From contig NZ_VYKJ01000011.1 of the NCBI RefSeq assembly GCF_008710095.1, positions 124,001 to 188,000 of the forward strand: a stretch of DNA of 64,000 nt. Reading direction: 5' to 3'. The first letter of the stretch is position 1. Each line of letters starts with the position of its first letter. Of the stretch, positions 49,498 through 61,133 are shown in pieces. Under the pieces are notes generated by a model. The model did no database searches. It had not been told where the DNA came from and saw only the letters and a list, made by a program, of their open reading frames with translations. The stretch is from Affinibrenneria salicis (lineage in GTDB: Bacteria; Pseudomonadota; Gammaproteobacteria; Enterobacterales; Enterobacteriaceae). A program made the position numbers and the translations under genes.

Positions 49498-50610
49498 ATG
49501 ACGGCTCCGAATATAACCGCACGCATATTGCGACTGATTGTTGAGCACTCCCCCGTCAGCCAGTCCGACCTGAAAGTCCGCAGCGGACTGAGCATGTCGA
49601 CCGTGTCGCAGGCGACCAACCGGCTGCTTTCCCAGGGCGTTATTCACGAACTGGGGCTGCGGAGAGTGTCGATGGGCCGCCCCAAAACCCTGCTCGGCCT
49701 GCGGCCGGATTACGCCACGGTGGTCGGCATTCAGCTCAATGCCGAACGCAACCTTATTGTGATGACGGACCTGGCCGGCAACCTGCTGGGCGAACAGCAG
49801 ATTCCGTCCGGCGAACTGACCCCGCGCCAGCTGGGCGACGCCCTGGCGAAATTTCTGCGCACGGTGGAGGATAAACGCGTAGGCGCCATCGGTCTGGCGC
49901 TGTCCGGCCTGGTCGATCCGGCGAACGGCAGCTGTATTCGTTCCAAAGTGCTCGACTGGGATAATGTCCCGATCGCCCAAATGCTGGAAGCGCGTTTTTC
50001 CCTGCCGGTCTTTATCGAAAACGACGCCAACGCCATGGCGATGGCGGCGCTGGTATTCGGTCAACTGGGCAACGCCCGTTCGGCGATCATCGCGACTTAC
50101 GGCAAAGGCATCGGCGCCGGCATTATTATCGACCGCCAGCTCTATCGCGGCCGCCACGGCAAAGCCGGCGAAATCGGCAATGCTCTGCTGGGCGACGGCT
50201 CCCGCCGGTTGCTGGAAGAGGTGGCGTCGTCGCGGGCCATCCTGCAGAAAATCGCCGGCGCGTCCGGCGAAGAGGCGCCGGCCAACCTGCTGCAGCTCGA
50301 TCAGCGGCCCGACGCCGGCGTGCTGGAGACGCTGGCCGAAGCCGGCCATCATCTGGGCATGTCGCTGGCCAATCTGTCGGTGGCGTTCGATCCGGACGTG
50401 GTTTATCTGGCAATGGAGCCGCAGATGGCCTCGCGTATTTTTCTCGATCAGGTCAGCCAAAGCTTTCAGACCTATCGCCTGAGCCTGACCCCGCAAAAAA
50501 CCCCGCTGCAGTTCCTGACCGAATCGAACCGGATGTGGGCGCTGGGGGCGGCCGGATTCGCCGTTAACAAGCTGCTGGATATCCTTTCCGCCGAAGCGGA
50601 CGAAGAATAG
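49498..50610 (+). CDS. ROK-family transcriptional repressor lacking the zinc site
   Basis: Regulator of 370 residues: N-terminal winged HTH (SQSDLKVRSGLSMSTVSQAT, about residues 21-40) and a ROK sugar-binding domain (IENDANAMAMAALVFGQ; YGKGIGAGIIIDRQLY; GKAGEIGN). NagC/Mlc-type proteins have EIGH plus a CxCGxxGCxE cluster; here the His is Asn and all these cysteines are absent. Predicted to sense the sugar or sugar phosphate of this island. It sits downstream of the kinase in the same direction. Confidence 0.88.
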   Translation: MTAPNITARILRLIVEHSPVSQSDLKVRSGLSMSTVSQATNRLLSQGVIHELGLRRVSMGRPKTLLGLRPDYATVVGIQLNAERNLIVMTDLAGNLLGEQQIPSGELTPRQLGDALAKFLRTVEDKRVGAIGLALSGLVDPANGSCIRSKVLDWDNVPIAQMLEARFSLPVFIENDANAMAMAALVFGQLGNARSAIIATYGKGIGAGIIIDRQLYRGRHGKAGEIGNALLGDGSRRLLEEVASSRAILQKIAGASGEEAPANLLQLDQRPDAGVLETLAEAGHHLGMSLANLSVAFDPDVVYLAMEPQMASRIFLDQVSQSFQTYRLSLTPQKTPLQFLTESNRMWALGAAGFAVNKLLDILSAEADEE

Positions 50611-50636
50611 CCGCCCGGCGGGCGGCAGGGGCGGCG

Positions 50637-51737
50637 CTAACGAAGTCGCGCGCCGTCTTTATCGAACAGCAGACAATTGGCCGGGTCCAGCGCATAGCGA
50701 ACGGCATCCCCGGTTTGCGCCTCAACGGCGCCGCGTTGCTCAATCACCAGCAGTTCATCGCCGCAGCCGGCCAGATTCAGATAGAGGTAGTTGGTGTGGC
50801 CCAGTTTCTCGATAAACGACACGTCGCCGCTGAAACATGGCTGCGCGGCGTGCGTAGCGTCGGGAAGGCGGAAATGCTCAGGCCGGATACCAAGCCGAAC
50901 CTCCTGCCCCGGCGCGCAAGACGACGTCAACGGCAGCGACAGCGAATCCATCCCCAGCGCGGGAACGCTGAGCCGAACCTCGCCGGCCTGCGCCGCCGTT
51001 ACCCGCGCGGCCAGAAAATTGATCTTCGGCGAGCCGATAAAGCCGGCGACAAAGGCGTTATCCGGGTCGTTGTACAGCGAGAGCGGCGCGCCGACCTGCT
51101 CGACTCGCCCCTGACGCAGCACCACGATCCGATCGGCCAGGGTCATGGCCTCCAGCTGATCGTGAGTGACATAAATCATGGTATTGCCGAGCGCAGCGTG
51201 CAGCCGGGCGATTTCGATACGCATCTGCAGCCGTAATTCGGCGTCAAGGTTGGACAAAGGCTCATCGAATAAAAAGATGCGCGGCTGGCGGATAATGGCG
51301 CGCCCAATGGCCACCCGCTGGCGCTGACCGCCCGACAGCGCTCTGGGCAACCGGTCCAGCAGTTCGCTGAGATGGAGCCGGGCGGCGGTGGCGGCGATCG
51401 CCCGGGCGATCTCGTCCTTCGGCCGCTTCGCCACTTCCAGCGGATAAGCCAAATTGCCGCGCACCGTCATATTGGGATAAAGCGCATAGGACTGGAATAC
51501 CATGGCGATACCGCGTTCGGTGGCGGGTTGATGGGTCATGTCCTTACCGTCAATCAACATCTGCCCGCCGGAAATCTCCTCCAGCCCGGCGATCATTCTC
51601 AACAGCGTCGACTTACCGCAGCCGGACGGGCCGACAAACACCACGAACTCCCCGCTTTCAATGACCAGATCGATCCCGGGAATGACGTTAACGTGCTCAT
51701 AAGACTTCTTTACATCTTTTAAGTGCAGTCTGGTCAT
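50637..51737 (-). CDS. Sugar ABC transporter ATP-binding protein (UgpC/MalK/MsmK-like)
   Basis: ATPase of 366 residues. Walker A GPSGCGKST (about residue 37-45), signature LSGGQRQRVAIG, Walker B IFLFDEPLSNLD and the switch His (THDQLEAMT) are intact; the C-terminal 130 residues form TOBE-type regulatory domains. ATG 51737 follows AGAGG; a GTG at 51743 adds two residues. It should energise the permeases at 54308-55995 although it is encoded on the opposite strand, in an operon with the GNAT gene (11 bp apart). Confidence 0.92.
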   Translation of the reverse strand: MTRLHLKDVKKSYEHVNVIPGIDLVIESGEFVVFVGPSGCGKSTLLRMIAGLEEISGGQMLIDGKDMTHQPATERGIAMVFQSYALYPNMTVRGNLAYPLEVAKRPKDEIARAIAATAARLHLSELLDRLPRALSGGQRQRVAIGRAIIRQPRIFLFDEPLSNLDAELRLQMRIEIARLHAALGNTMIYVTHDQLEAMTLADRIVVLRQGRVEQVGAPLSLYNDPDNAFVAGFIGSPKINFLAARVTAAQAGEVRLSVPALGMDSLSLPLTSSCAPGQEVRLGIRPEHFRLPDATHAAQPCFSGDVSFIEKLGHTNYLYLNLAGCGDELLVIEQRGAVEAQTGDAVRYALDPANCLLFDKDGARLR

Positions 51738-51748
51738 AGCCACCTCTG

Positions 51749-52351
51749 TCAGAGTGTCTGGCCCATATAGATCGCATTGCTGCGCAGGATATGCTGAAAA
51801 CCCAGCCGCTGATAAAATGCGCAGACCTTTTCATTCTGCAGACTGGCGCCGAGGTGAACCCCCTTCACGCCCGCAGAACGTAGCGTTTCCAGCTGTTTTT
51901 CAATCAGTTTTCTCCCCCAGCCGCTGCCCTGGGCTTCAGGCAACAAATTGATATGCAAATGCGCAGGCCAGTCCAGCGTCAGCCGTTCCGGCGTCAGCGC
52001 CGGCTGGTATATCGCGTCCAGCAATGGCTGGTCGAACGAGGTCACCGCCCGACGGCCGGCGTACGCTTCCCTTAACGCGGGCCACCATTGCGCTTCCAGC
52101 CTGGACTCGAAGGTCACGGTATCCGGCGTCGCCACCACATACCCGAGCACCCGTCCATCCCGTTCCATGACAAAGGCGAAACGCGGCTCAAGAACGGCGT
52201 AGGGCACCGAAAAGCGCTGCCCCGGATAGTGCGGATCCGAATACAACGCCGAGGCGTCGTCGCCGGCGTTGGCGGTGCGCAGGCAGATATCATACAGCGC
52301 CGGAATATCGGCTGCGCCGGCCAAACGAATACAGCCATCAGATACAGTCAT
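51749..52351 (-). CDS. GNAT-family N-acetyltransferase
   Basis: GNAT-fold acetyltransferase of 200 residues. The acetyl-CoA loop (LPEAQGSGWGRKLIEKQLE, about residue 131-149) and the C-terminal HLGASLQNEKVCAFYQRLGFQ are clear. Its fold and length resemble the acetyltransferase partners of O-GlcNAcase-type enzymes. In a sugar island it could acetylate an amino sugar, for example glucosamine. It lies upstream of the ATPase gene in the same operon; ATG 52351 follows GAGAGGAA. Confidence 0.82.
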   Translation of the reverse strand: MTVSDGCIRLAGAADIPALYDICLRTANAGDDASALYSDPHYPGQRFSVPYAVLEPRFAFVMERDGRVLGYVVATPDTVTFESRLEAQWWPALREAYAGRRAVTSFDQPLLDAIYQPALTPERLTLDWPAHLHINLLPEAQGSGWGRKLIEKQLETLRSAGVKGVHLGASLQNEKVCAFYQRLGFQHILRSNAIYMGQTL

Positions 52352-52900
52352 AGATTCCTCTCGGTGGTCAGGATATGAGCGTTCACCACGTTAATTAAAG
52401 CGCACTTAGTTTTCAAGAAATAATAAATCTCATCGGACTTATTCCACGATCGATAAAACCCGGCGGCCCAAAGACCCCGAAAGCGGCAATCGGCGTTCGG
52501 TTATCAGCATGTTATCTTTAGCTTTTCACCCTGGCCCGCCGCGCGTTAAGCACAACAAGAACGGCTGTCCTGCGTCATCATAGGATTTTCATATTTCTTT
52601 TCAGTAGCTTGAAAGTGGTAAGACTGTTGATGTAAAGCGCACGTCGCGCAGCATCGCCAACCGCGTAGCGGAAAGCGATGGCCGGCAGGAAAAAGACGCC
52701 GACAGCAGGCAGATGAAACCGGATTTCTGCACGTAATCACAGATAACAAAAATGAAACAAACACCGTTTGATTTTATTTTTCACATGAAGTAAGTATAGA
52801 AAGCAGGCGAAATTTACCCCGTTCGCCATACCGCAACCAGCAGGGCAAGCGGTTGCCATGATGAAGGGATGCCCGACCAGCGTTGGAGATACCGAGCATT
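52352..52900. other. Divergent regulatory region, GNAT-ATPase operon / binding-protein operon
   Basis: No supported gene in 549 bp. AT-rich segments near 52400-52440 and 52745-52800 could hold the two promoters. No repeated operator was recognised. Confidence 0.4.
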
Positions 52901-54244
52901 ATGAGTAACACGCTTATGATTTCGCATTATGGCCGGGCGGCGGTCCGCCGGCTCTCTCGTCTGGCAACGGTCGGCATAGCCGCCGGTTTGTTTACGGCCG
53001 CGGCCCAGGCGATCACCATCAGCGAATGGGATATCTATACTTATCCCGATCAGACCAGCGCCGTTGATGCGGCGCTCAAAGACTTTTCCGCCCTTCACCC
53101 GGATATCACCATTCAACGCTCAGTGCATTCATTTGATGATACCCGCATCCCTCTGAAGCTTGCGCTGTCGAGCGGCGACGGCCCGCAGGTTTCCCACGTT
53201 AATCAGGGCGGCGGCGATATGGGGGCGCTGGTGAAGGATAAACTATTGCATCCGGTGGATGCCTACGCCGAGCGTTATGGCTGGAACAAACGCTTTCCTG
53301 AATCCATTCTGAAACGCAACCGCTGGTCCGACGCGCAGGAATTCGGCAGCGGCAAACTGTATGGCGTCGCCAGCCTGGGCGAGATGGTGGGCCTCTACTA
53401 CAACAAGGCGCTGCTGGACAAAGCGGGCGTGGCGGTGCCGCAGACCCTGGACGAACTGCAGGACGCCATGGCAAAACTGCAGCAACAGGGCACCGCGCCG
53501 ATGATGCTCGGCCTGCTGGACGGCAACATGGGCCAGCAGTTGCTGAGCACCCTGTGGGAAGCGCAAATCGACAGCGCCGATCGCAAAACGCTGGACGATC
53601 TGATTTACAACGTCGGCGGCAGTTTTAACGATGCGAAATTGATCAAAGCCGGCGCCATGATGCAGGACTGGAACAAGAAAGGGTTCTTCTTCCCCGGCTT
53701 CCAGGGCATCGGCGGCGATGACGCCGCATCCCTGTTCCAGAACGGACAGGCGGCGTTCCTGGTCAGCGGTACCTGGTATCTGGGACAGTTCAAAGGCAAT
53801 AAAGACATCCATTTTGCCACCATGCCGAAGGGCGCCGGCGTCACGCACCCGCTGATGGTCGGCGGCACCGACCTTGCGTTTTCCATCACCAGCACCGCCA
53901 AAACTCAGCAACAGCGAGACGCGGCGGCGATTTTTATCGACTACATGGTGTCGGACAAGATGGCGGATCGCTGGCTGCAGGCCGGTTTTCTGCCGGCCAG
54001 CAGCCGGGCCGGAGCCGTCATTCCGGCGGATAACCCGCTGCTGGGCGAAGCCTGGCAGGTCTGGGTGGCGCTGAACCAGAACGACGGGTTGGGCCACTAT
54101 ATCGACTGGGCCACCCCGACCATGAACGCCGAGCTGAACCAAAATGTGCAGTTGCTGCTGGGCGATCGCCTGACGCCGGAAAAAATGGCGGCCAACTTCG
54201 ACAGCAACTACGCCGGCTATCTGAAAACCCTGAAGAAACATTAA
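52901..54244 (+). CDS. Sugar ABC transporter periplasmic binding protein
   Basis: Family 1 solute-binding protein (MalE/UgpB type) of 447 residues. The signal peptide spans roughly the first 40 residues ([18 protein letters not shown], cleavage after AQA). The mature part has [31 protein letters not shown] and [19 protein letters not shown], typical of oligosaccharide binders. ATG 52901 is chosen; an upstream TTG at 52883 is unlikely. It is the first gene of the permease operon. Confidence 0.9.
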   Translation: MSNTLMISHYGRAAVRRLSRLATVGIAAGLFTAAAQAITISEWDIYTYPDQTSAVDAALKDFSALHPDITIQRSVHSFDDTRIPLKLALSSGDGPQVSHVNQGGGDMGALVKDKLLHPVDAYAERYGWNKRFPESILKRNRWSDAQEFGSGKLYGVASLGEMVGLYYNKALLDKAGVAVPQTLDELQDAMAKLQQQGTAPMMLGLLDGNMGQQLLSTLWEAQIDSADRKTLDDLIYNVGGSFNDAKLIKAGAMMQDWNKKGFFFPGFQGIGGDDAASLFQNGQAAFLVSGTWYLGQFKGNKDIHFATMPKGAGVTHPLMVGGTDLAFSITSTAKTQQQRDAAAIFIDYMVSDKMADRWLQAGFLPASSRAGAVIPADNPLLGEAWQVWVALNQNDGLGHYIDWATPTMNAELNQNVQLLLGDRLTPEKMAANFDSNYAGYLKTLKKH

Positions 54245-54248
54245 CAGC

Positions 54249-54277
54249 CGTCCCGGCAGGCCCGTGCCGCCGGGACG
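54249..54277 (+). promoter_or_regulatory. Hairpin between binding-protein and permease genes
   Basis: CGTCCCGGC (54249-54257) pairs with GCCGGGACG (54269-54277) over an 11-nt loop, with no T-tract. Such stems after binding-protein genes commonly protect the upstream mRNA and limit read-through, giving excess binding protein. Confidence 0.55.
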
Positions 54278-54307
54278 TTCAATGTTTGCAGCAGTCGAGA
54301 AGATCCC

Positions 54308-55180
54308 ATGCTTAATCAGTCAGGCTGGCGTAATTTCCTCTACATCTTACCGGCGGTGTTCATTTACTCACTGTTCCTGCTGCTGCCTTTGCTGATCTCG
54401 CTGGGCGTCAGTTTTACCGAGTGGGACGGCACCAACTGGCCGATATTTAACGGTTTCGGTAATTTCGTGAAGATGTTCGGCGATCCGGTGTTCTGGATCT
54501 CGCTCGGCAACAACGCGCTGCTGATGCTGTTCTATACCCTGTTCCCGCTGACCGTCGGGCTGGCGTTGTGCAGCTTCCTGCACGACATGCGCAGCGACGC
54601 CGAAAGAAGCCTGCTGCGCATTCTGTTTTTCCTGCCCTACATTATGCCGATGGCGGTGCTCGGCGTGGTGTGGCGCTGGCTATATAACCCGGCCTTCGGC
54701 CCAATCAATCAGTTTTTACGCGCGATCGGGATGCCCCATCTGGCGCTCTCCTGGCTGGGTAATTTTGGCTGGGCGCTGCCGGCGGTCGGACTGGTCGCCA
54801 CCTGGTATTTCTTTGGTTTTTGTCTGGTGCTGTTCATGTCCGGCATACAGCGCATGGATCCTTCTCTGCTGGAAGCGGCGCAGCTGGACGGCTCATCGGC
54901 CCGGCAGAAGTTTATCCGCATCACCCTGCCTTCGCTGCGGCCGGAGATTCGACTGGCCCTGCTGATGACCGTTATCGCCAGCCTGAAGGCCTTTGACCTG
55001 GTGTATGTCATGACTCAGGGCGGGCCGGGCACAACTACCATGGTGACCAATCTCTATATGTATAAACAGGGCTTCGACCTGCATTATTTCGGCTACGCCT
55101 CGTCAGTGGCGCTGGTCAGTACGCTGATCGTTTTTGTGATTAATGCGGGTATTCACTTTATTATTCGGGAGCGTTATTAA
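54308..55180 (+). CDS. Sugar ABC transporter permease (MalF/UgpA-like)
   Basis: Inner-membrane permease of 290 residues with six predicted helices. The N-terminal FLYILPAVFIYSLFLLLPLLI and the EAA loop EAAQLDGSSARQKFIRITLP (about residue 194-213) are typical of the CUT1 family. The stop TAA shares its last base with the ATG of the next permease. Confidence 0.92.
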   Translation: MLNQSGWRNFLYILPAVFIYSLFLLLPLLISLGVSFTEWDGTNWPIFNGFGNFVKMFGDPVFWISLGNNALLMLFYTLFPLTVGLALCSFLHDMRSDAERSLLRILFFLPYIMPMAVLGVVWRWLYNPAFGPINQFLRAIGMPHLALSWLGNFGWALPAVGLVATWYFFGFCLVLFMSGIQRMDPSLLEAAQLDGSSARQKFIRITLPSLRPEIRLALLMTVIASLKAFDLVYVMTQGGPGTTTMVTNLYMYKQGFDLHYFGYASSVALVSTLIVFVINAGIHFIIRERY

Positions 55181-55995
55181 TGCGCGGCGCACCTCTTTTT
55201 TCCCGCACGCTGATTTGGCTGCTCGCGCTGATGACGATTCTGCCGTTTCTGATGGCGTTTATGACATCGTTTAAAACGCAGATGGAGCTGTTTCAGGGTG
55301 TATTTTCCCTGCCCTCGCGGCTCAATTTCGCCAACTATACGACGGCCTGGCAGCAGGGACATTTTAACGTCTACTTTATCAATTCGGTGCTGGTGGTTTT
55401 TCCAGTGGTTATCTGCAGCATTTTTCTCGGCATTCTGTCGGGATTTGGCTTCGCCCTGCTGAAAATCCCGGGCAAGAGACTATTCGCCGCGCTCATGGCG
55501 CTGGGCATGGTGCTGCCGGCCGAGGCGTTTATCATCCCGCTCTACCATGAACTGCGCTGGATGGGGCTGACCAATACCAGACTGGCGCTCATCCTGCCGC
55601 AAATCGCCATGTCGCTGCCGTTCACCACTCTGATGATCGCTACCGCCTTTCAACAGGTGCCGAAAGAGTTGATTGAAGCCTCGGTAATGGATGGCGCATC
55701 CCGAAGGAAAATTTTGTGGGGTATTCTGGTGCCGGCAATCTGGCCTACGCTCTCCACGCTGGCGCTGCTGCTGTTTATCTGGACCTGGAACGAATTCCTG
55801 ATCCCCCTGATTCTGGTGAACCAGGAAGAACTGCGGACGTTGCCCATCGGCATGATGTTCTTTCAGAACAAAAACACCATCAACATCCCGGTGCTGATGG
55901 CCGGCGCGATGATTGTGATCCTGCCGCTGGTGGCTATTTTTCTGCTGTTCCAGCGCAAATTCATCAGAGGGGTCACGGAAGGGGCGGTAAAGTAA
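55180..55995 (+). CDS. Sugar ABC transporter permease (MalG/UgpE-like)
   Basis: Partner permease of 271 residues, six helices. PLYHELRWMGLTNTRLALIL and the EAA loop EASVMDGASRRKILWGILVP (about residue 164-183) define it as a MalG-type subunit. It starts within the TAATG junction with the preceding gene, implying coupled translation. Last gene of the operon. Confidence 0.92.
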   Translation: MRGAPLFSRTLIWLLALMTILPFLMAFMTSFKTQMELFQGVFSLPSRLNFANYTTAWQQGHFNVYFINSVLVVFPVVICSIFLGILSGFGFALLKIPGKRLFAALMALGMVLPAEAFIIPLYHELRWMGLTNTRLALILPQIAMSLPFTTLMIATAFQQVPKELIEASVMDGASRRKILWGILVPAIWPTLSTLALLLFIWTWNEFLIPLILVNQEELRTLPIGMMFFQNKNTINIPVLMAGAMIVILPLVAIFLLFQRKFIRGVTEGAVK

Positions 55996-56064
55996 AAGGT
56001 CGCCCGCGCAAAACGCCGGGCTGGTGAACGCTGGCATAGCGCGACGACGCTAAACGGCAGACAA

Positions 56065-56087
56065 CAAAAAACCCGCCTGAGCGGGTT
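56065..56087 (-). terminator. Rho-independent terminator of proK
   Basis: AACCCGC (56070-56076) and GCGGGTT (56081-56087) form a 7-bp stem with a 4-nt loop. On the minus strand it is followed by TTTTT, 36 bp past the tRNA 3' end. It may also stop the plus-strand permease transcript. Confidence 0.8.
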
Positions 56088-56122
56088 GATGTTTTCGGCA
56101 ACCGGGCGTTACCGATAAAATT

Positions 56123-56199
<77 letters not shown>

Positions 56200-56204
56200 A
56201 ATGC

Positions 56205-56240
56205 GGGGCGCATATTACTGCGCCCCTGGGAATGCGTCAA
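56205..56240 (-). promoter_or_regulatory. proK promoter with GC-rich discriminator
   Basis: On the minus strand -35 TTGACG (56240-56235), a 17-bp spacer and -10 TAATAT (56217-56212) are followed by GCGCCCC (56211-56205). The GC-rich discriminator is the mark of stringently controlled stable-RNA promoters. Confidence 0.85.
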
Positions 56241-56363
56241 TCCCTTTTTGCAAAAAGACGCCGCGCTTTCGCTTAAATCATCGTCGGTCGCGCATTTTAC
56301 CGCCATATTGCTGATTTTTAACCGTATCCGCAGGGCAAAAACGCAGGCCAACGGTCGTCAGGT

Positions 56364-58028
56364 TTATTTCTGGCACCAGTTATTCGCCGGGTTAATTCCG
56401 CCATTGGGCGAGGTATAACCCAGGCAGCCCAGGATTGAATCGAACAGCTCTTCATGGCGGAATACTCTCCCCGTGCGCTGCCGGCTCTGCAGTCGCTCAA
56501 AGGCGCTGCGGTTATTGCTGTCGGCCAGGAAAGTATCCGAGGCCCAGACAATGACCGGAGAACGGAACTGCTCGGGCGGCGCCATCTCGCGCGGCGTACC
56601 GTGGAAATGGTAATTATCGTCAATCGACTCGCCGTGATCGGAGGAATAGAACACCAGCGCCTTTTTATCCCTGACCTGATCGATGACGCTGTCAATAAAC
56701 GAATCGGTATACAACACGCTGTTATCAAAAGCGTTAATAAGCTGAGCCCGCGAGCAGGCCGAGTCCACGCCCATGCATTCCGGCTGGTAACGAGCAAAGC
56801 TGCGCGGATAACGCATTGAGTAAAGATAATGCGATCCTTTAGTGTGCAGCACCACCAGATGTTTGCCTTTCGGATAGCGTTCCAGCGACTCATCCAGTTC
56901 GTTCACCAGCAGCATGTCGTCAACCGTTTTGCCATCGTTGCGTTTTTCCGACGCGATCATCTCGCGGAAGGCGTAGTTATCCGCATCAATACTGTTGTAA
57001 AACCAGACCTCGCTCTGCATGGCGAACAGCTCAGAGCTAAAGCCCAGCCGTTTCAATACCGCGAAAACGTTTTGCTCTTTTAACGTGCGCTGCGGATTAT
57101 TTTCCGCGCCGCCCTCTCTGACGAACATACAGCGCATCGACAGTTTGGTGGCGGTATCGCAGGAGTGGCCGCGAAAGGCCACCAGATTCTTTTCTTTCGA
57201 CAGTTTGGGCGTGGTATCGCGCTCATAGCCGAGTATCCCCATATGATCCCAACGGGTAGTTTCGCCGATAATAAAGATCACATAGGTATCGTCAATGCCG
57301 GACGGAGCAACCCAACTGAACTGTTTGCCCGGATCGAACAGCGTCTCCGCGTCCTGTCGCTCGTCGTACTGGGTGTAAACAAATAGCCCCAGCGCGGAAA
57401 GCCAGTTAGAAGGAAGATACGAGTGCGCCACCACGCCGCCGTAGCTGGGCAAATCAACATTGGATATTTTCTCTACGTCCGACTGTCTCTCGCCCACATA
57501 TTTCAACGGCAGCCAGACCAGCGCCACGGCCAGCACCAGAATCAACAGCGGCCGAAGGCGTTGCCCCGGCGTTTTTAATTGCGCAATCAGCGTATCCTTT
57601 AATGCATTACGCCAGATAAAAAACAGCGGCGGCGCGCTGATCAGAACCATCCACAGCACAAAATTGAGACCGACCACTTCTTTAGACAAATCGACATCCG
57701 TGGTCATCACCGACGCGATAATACCGTAGCCGATCACCACATTGAAAAAGGTCATGTAATAACTGGCCGCCACCGAAATAAGCACCAGCAGGGATGCGAT
57801 AATTCGATAAAAACGGCTTCCGCCCAGCGAAATAATACGCATGAGAAAGAAAGTAAATATCACGCTCACCATAATCTCGACCACGGCGGACATCGCCTTG
57901 GTGAGGTCCATGGCAGGTAAAATCAGGTCAAAACGGCGGTGGTAAACGGAAAGGTTGAGAAATAAGCCGATATATATCGACAGGAAGAGCGACAACATTG
58001 GCTGCGAAAGTGAATTAACAAACTTCAT
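56364..58028 (-). CDS. eptB: Kdo(2)-lipid A phosphoethanolamine transferase
   Basis: Inner-membrane enzyme of 554 residues that adds phosphoethanolamine to the outer Kdo of lipopolysaccharide. Five N-terminal helices (to about residue 180) precede a periplasmic sulfatase-like domain. The zinc site includes Glu of IIGETTRWDH and Asp-His of YSSDHGES; the nucleophilic Thr is in CDTATKLSMRC. It lies beside proK as in E. coli. Confidence 0.95.
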   Translation of the reverse strand: MKFVNSLSQPMLSLFLSIYIGLFLNLSVYHRRFDLILPAMDLTKAMSAVVEIMVSVIFTFFLMRIISLGGSRFYRIIASLLVLISVAASYYMTFFNVVIGYGIIASVMTTDVDLSKEVVGLNFVLWMVLISAPPLFFIWRNALKDTLIAQLKTPGQRLRPLLILVLAVALVWLPLKYVGERQSDVEKISNVDLPSYGGVVAHSYLPSNWLSALGLFVYTQYDERQDAETLFDPGKQFSWVAPSGIDDTYVIFIIGETTRWDHMGILGYERDTTPKLSKEKNLVAFRGHSCDTATKLSMRCMFVREGGAENNPQRTLKEQNVFAVLKRLGFSSELFAMQSEVWFYNSIDADNYAFREMIASEKRNDGKTVDDMLLVNELDESLERYPKGKHLVVLHTKGSHYLYSMRYPRSFARYQPECMGVDSACSRAQLINAFDNSVLYTDSFIDSVIDQVRDKKALVFYSSDHGESIDDNYHFHGTPREMAPPEQFRSPVIVWASDTFLADSNNRSAFERLQSRQRTGRVFRHEELFDSILGCLGYTSPNGGINPANNWCQK

Positions 58029-58141
58029 TTATTCAAATATCCAAAGGAATTTATTGTTTTCTGATGCATTAGGACAATTCACCCGCAGCAGAGTTCATCC
58101 CCCGGCGCCGGATGGCACTTTTTAACCCGCGCCTGGCGCCG

Positions 58142-60785
<2,644 letters not shown>

Positions 60786-60839
60786 GGGCTCTTTCAGTAT
60801 GATGCCCAGTCTTTTCTTTCCCTGTGGAGTAGCACACTT

Positions 60840-61115
60840 ATGGCACGCGTAACTGTTCAGGACGCTGTAGAAAAAATTGGTAACCGTTTTGATCTGGTAT
60901 TGGTCGCTGCCCGTCGCGCCCGCCAGATTCAGGTCGGCGGTAAAGATCCGCTGGTTCCGGAAGAAAACGACAAGTACACCGTTATCGCGCTGCGCGAAAT
61001 CGAGGAAGGTTTGATCACTTCCCAGATTCTGGACGTGCGCGAGCGTCAGGAACAGCAGGAGCAGGAAGCCGCGGAACTGCAGGCGGTCACCGCTATTGCT
61101 GAAGGTCGTCGTTAA
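60840..61115 (+). CDS. rpoZ: RNA polymerase omega subunit
   Basis: Omega subunit of RNA polymerase, 91 residues, which helps assemble the beta' subunit and forms part of a ppGpp site. [20 protein letters not shown] and the ARRARQIQ segment are highly conserved. It lies 54 bp after gmk and 18 bp before spoT. Confidence 0.99.
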   Translation: MARVTVQDAVEKIGNRFDLVLVAARRARQIQVGGKDPLVPEENDKYTVIALREIEEGLITSQILDVRERQEQQEQEAAELQAVTAIAEGRR

Positions 61116-61133
61116 TCACCGAACGGATAACCA

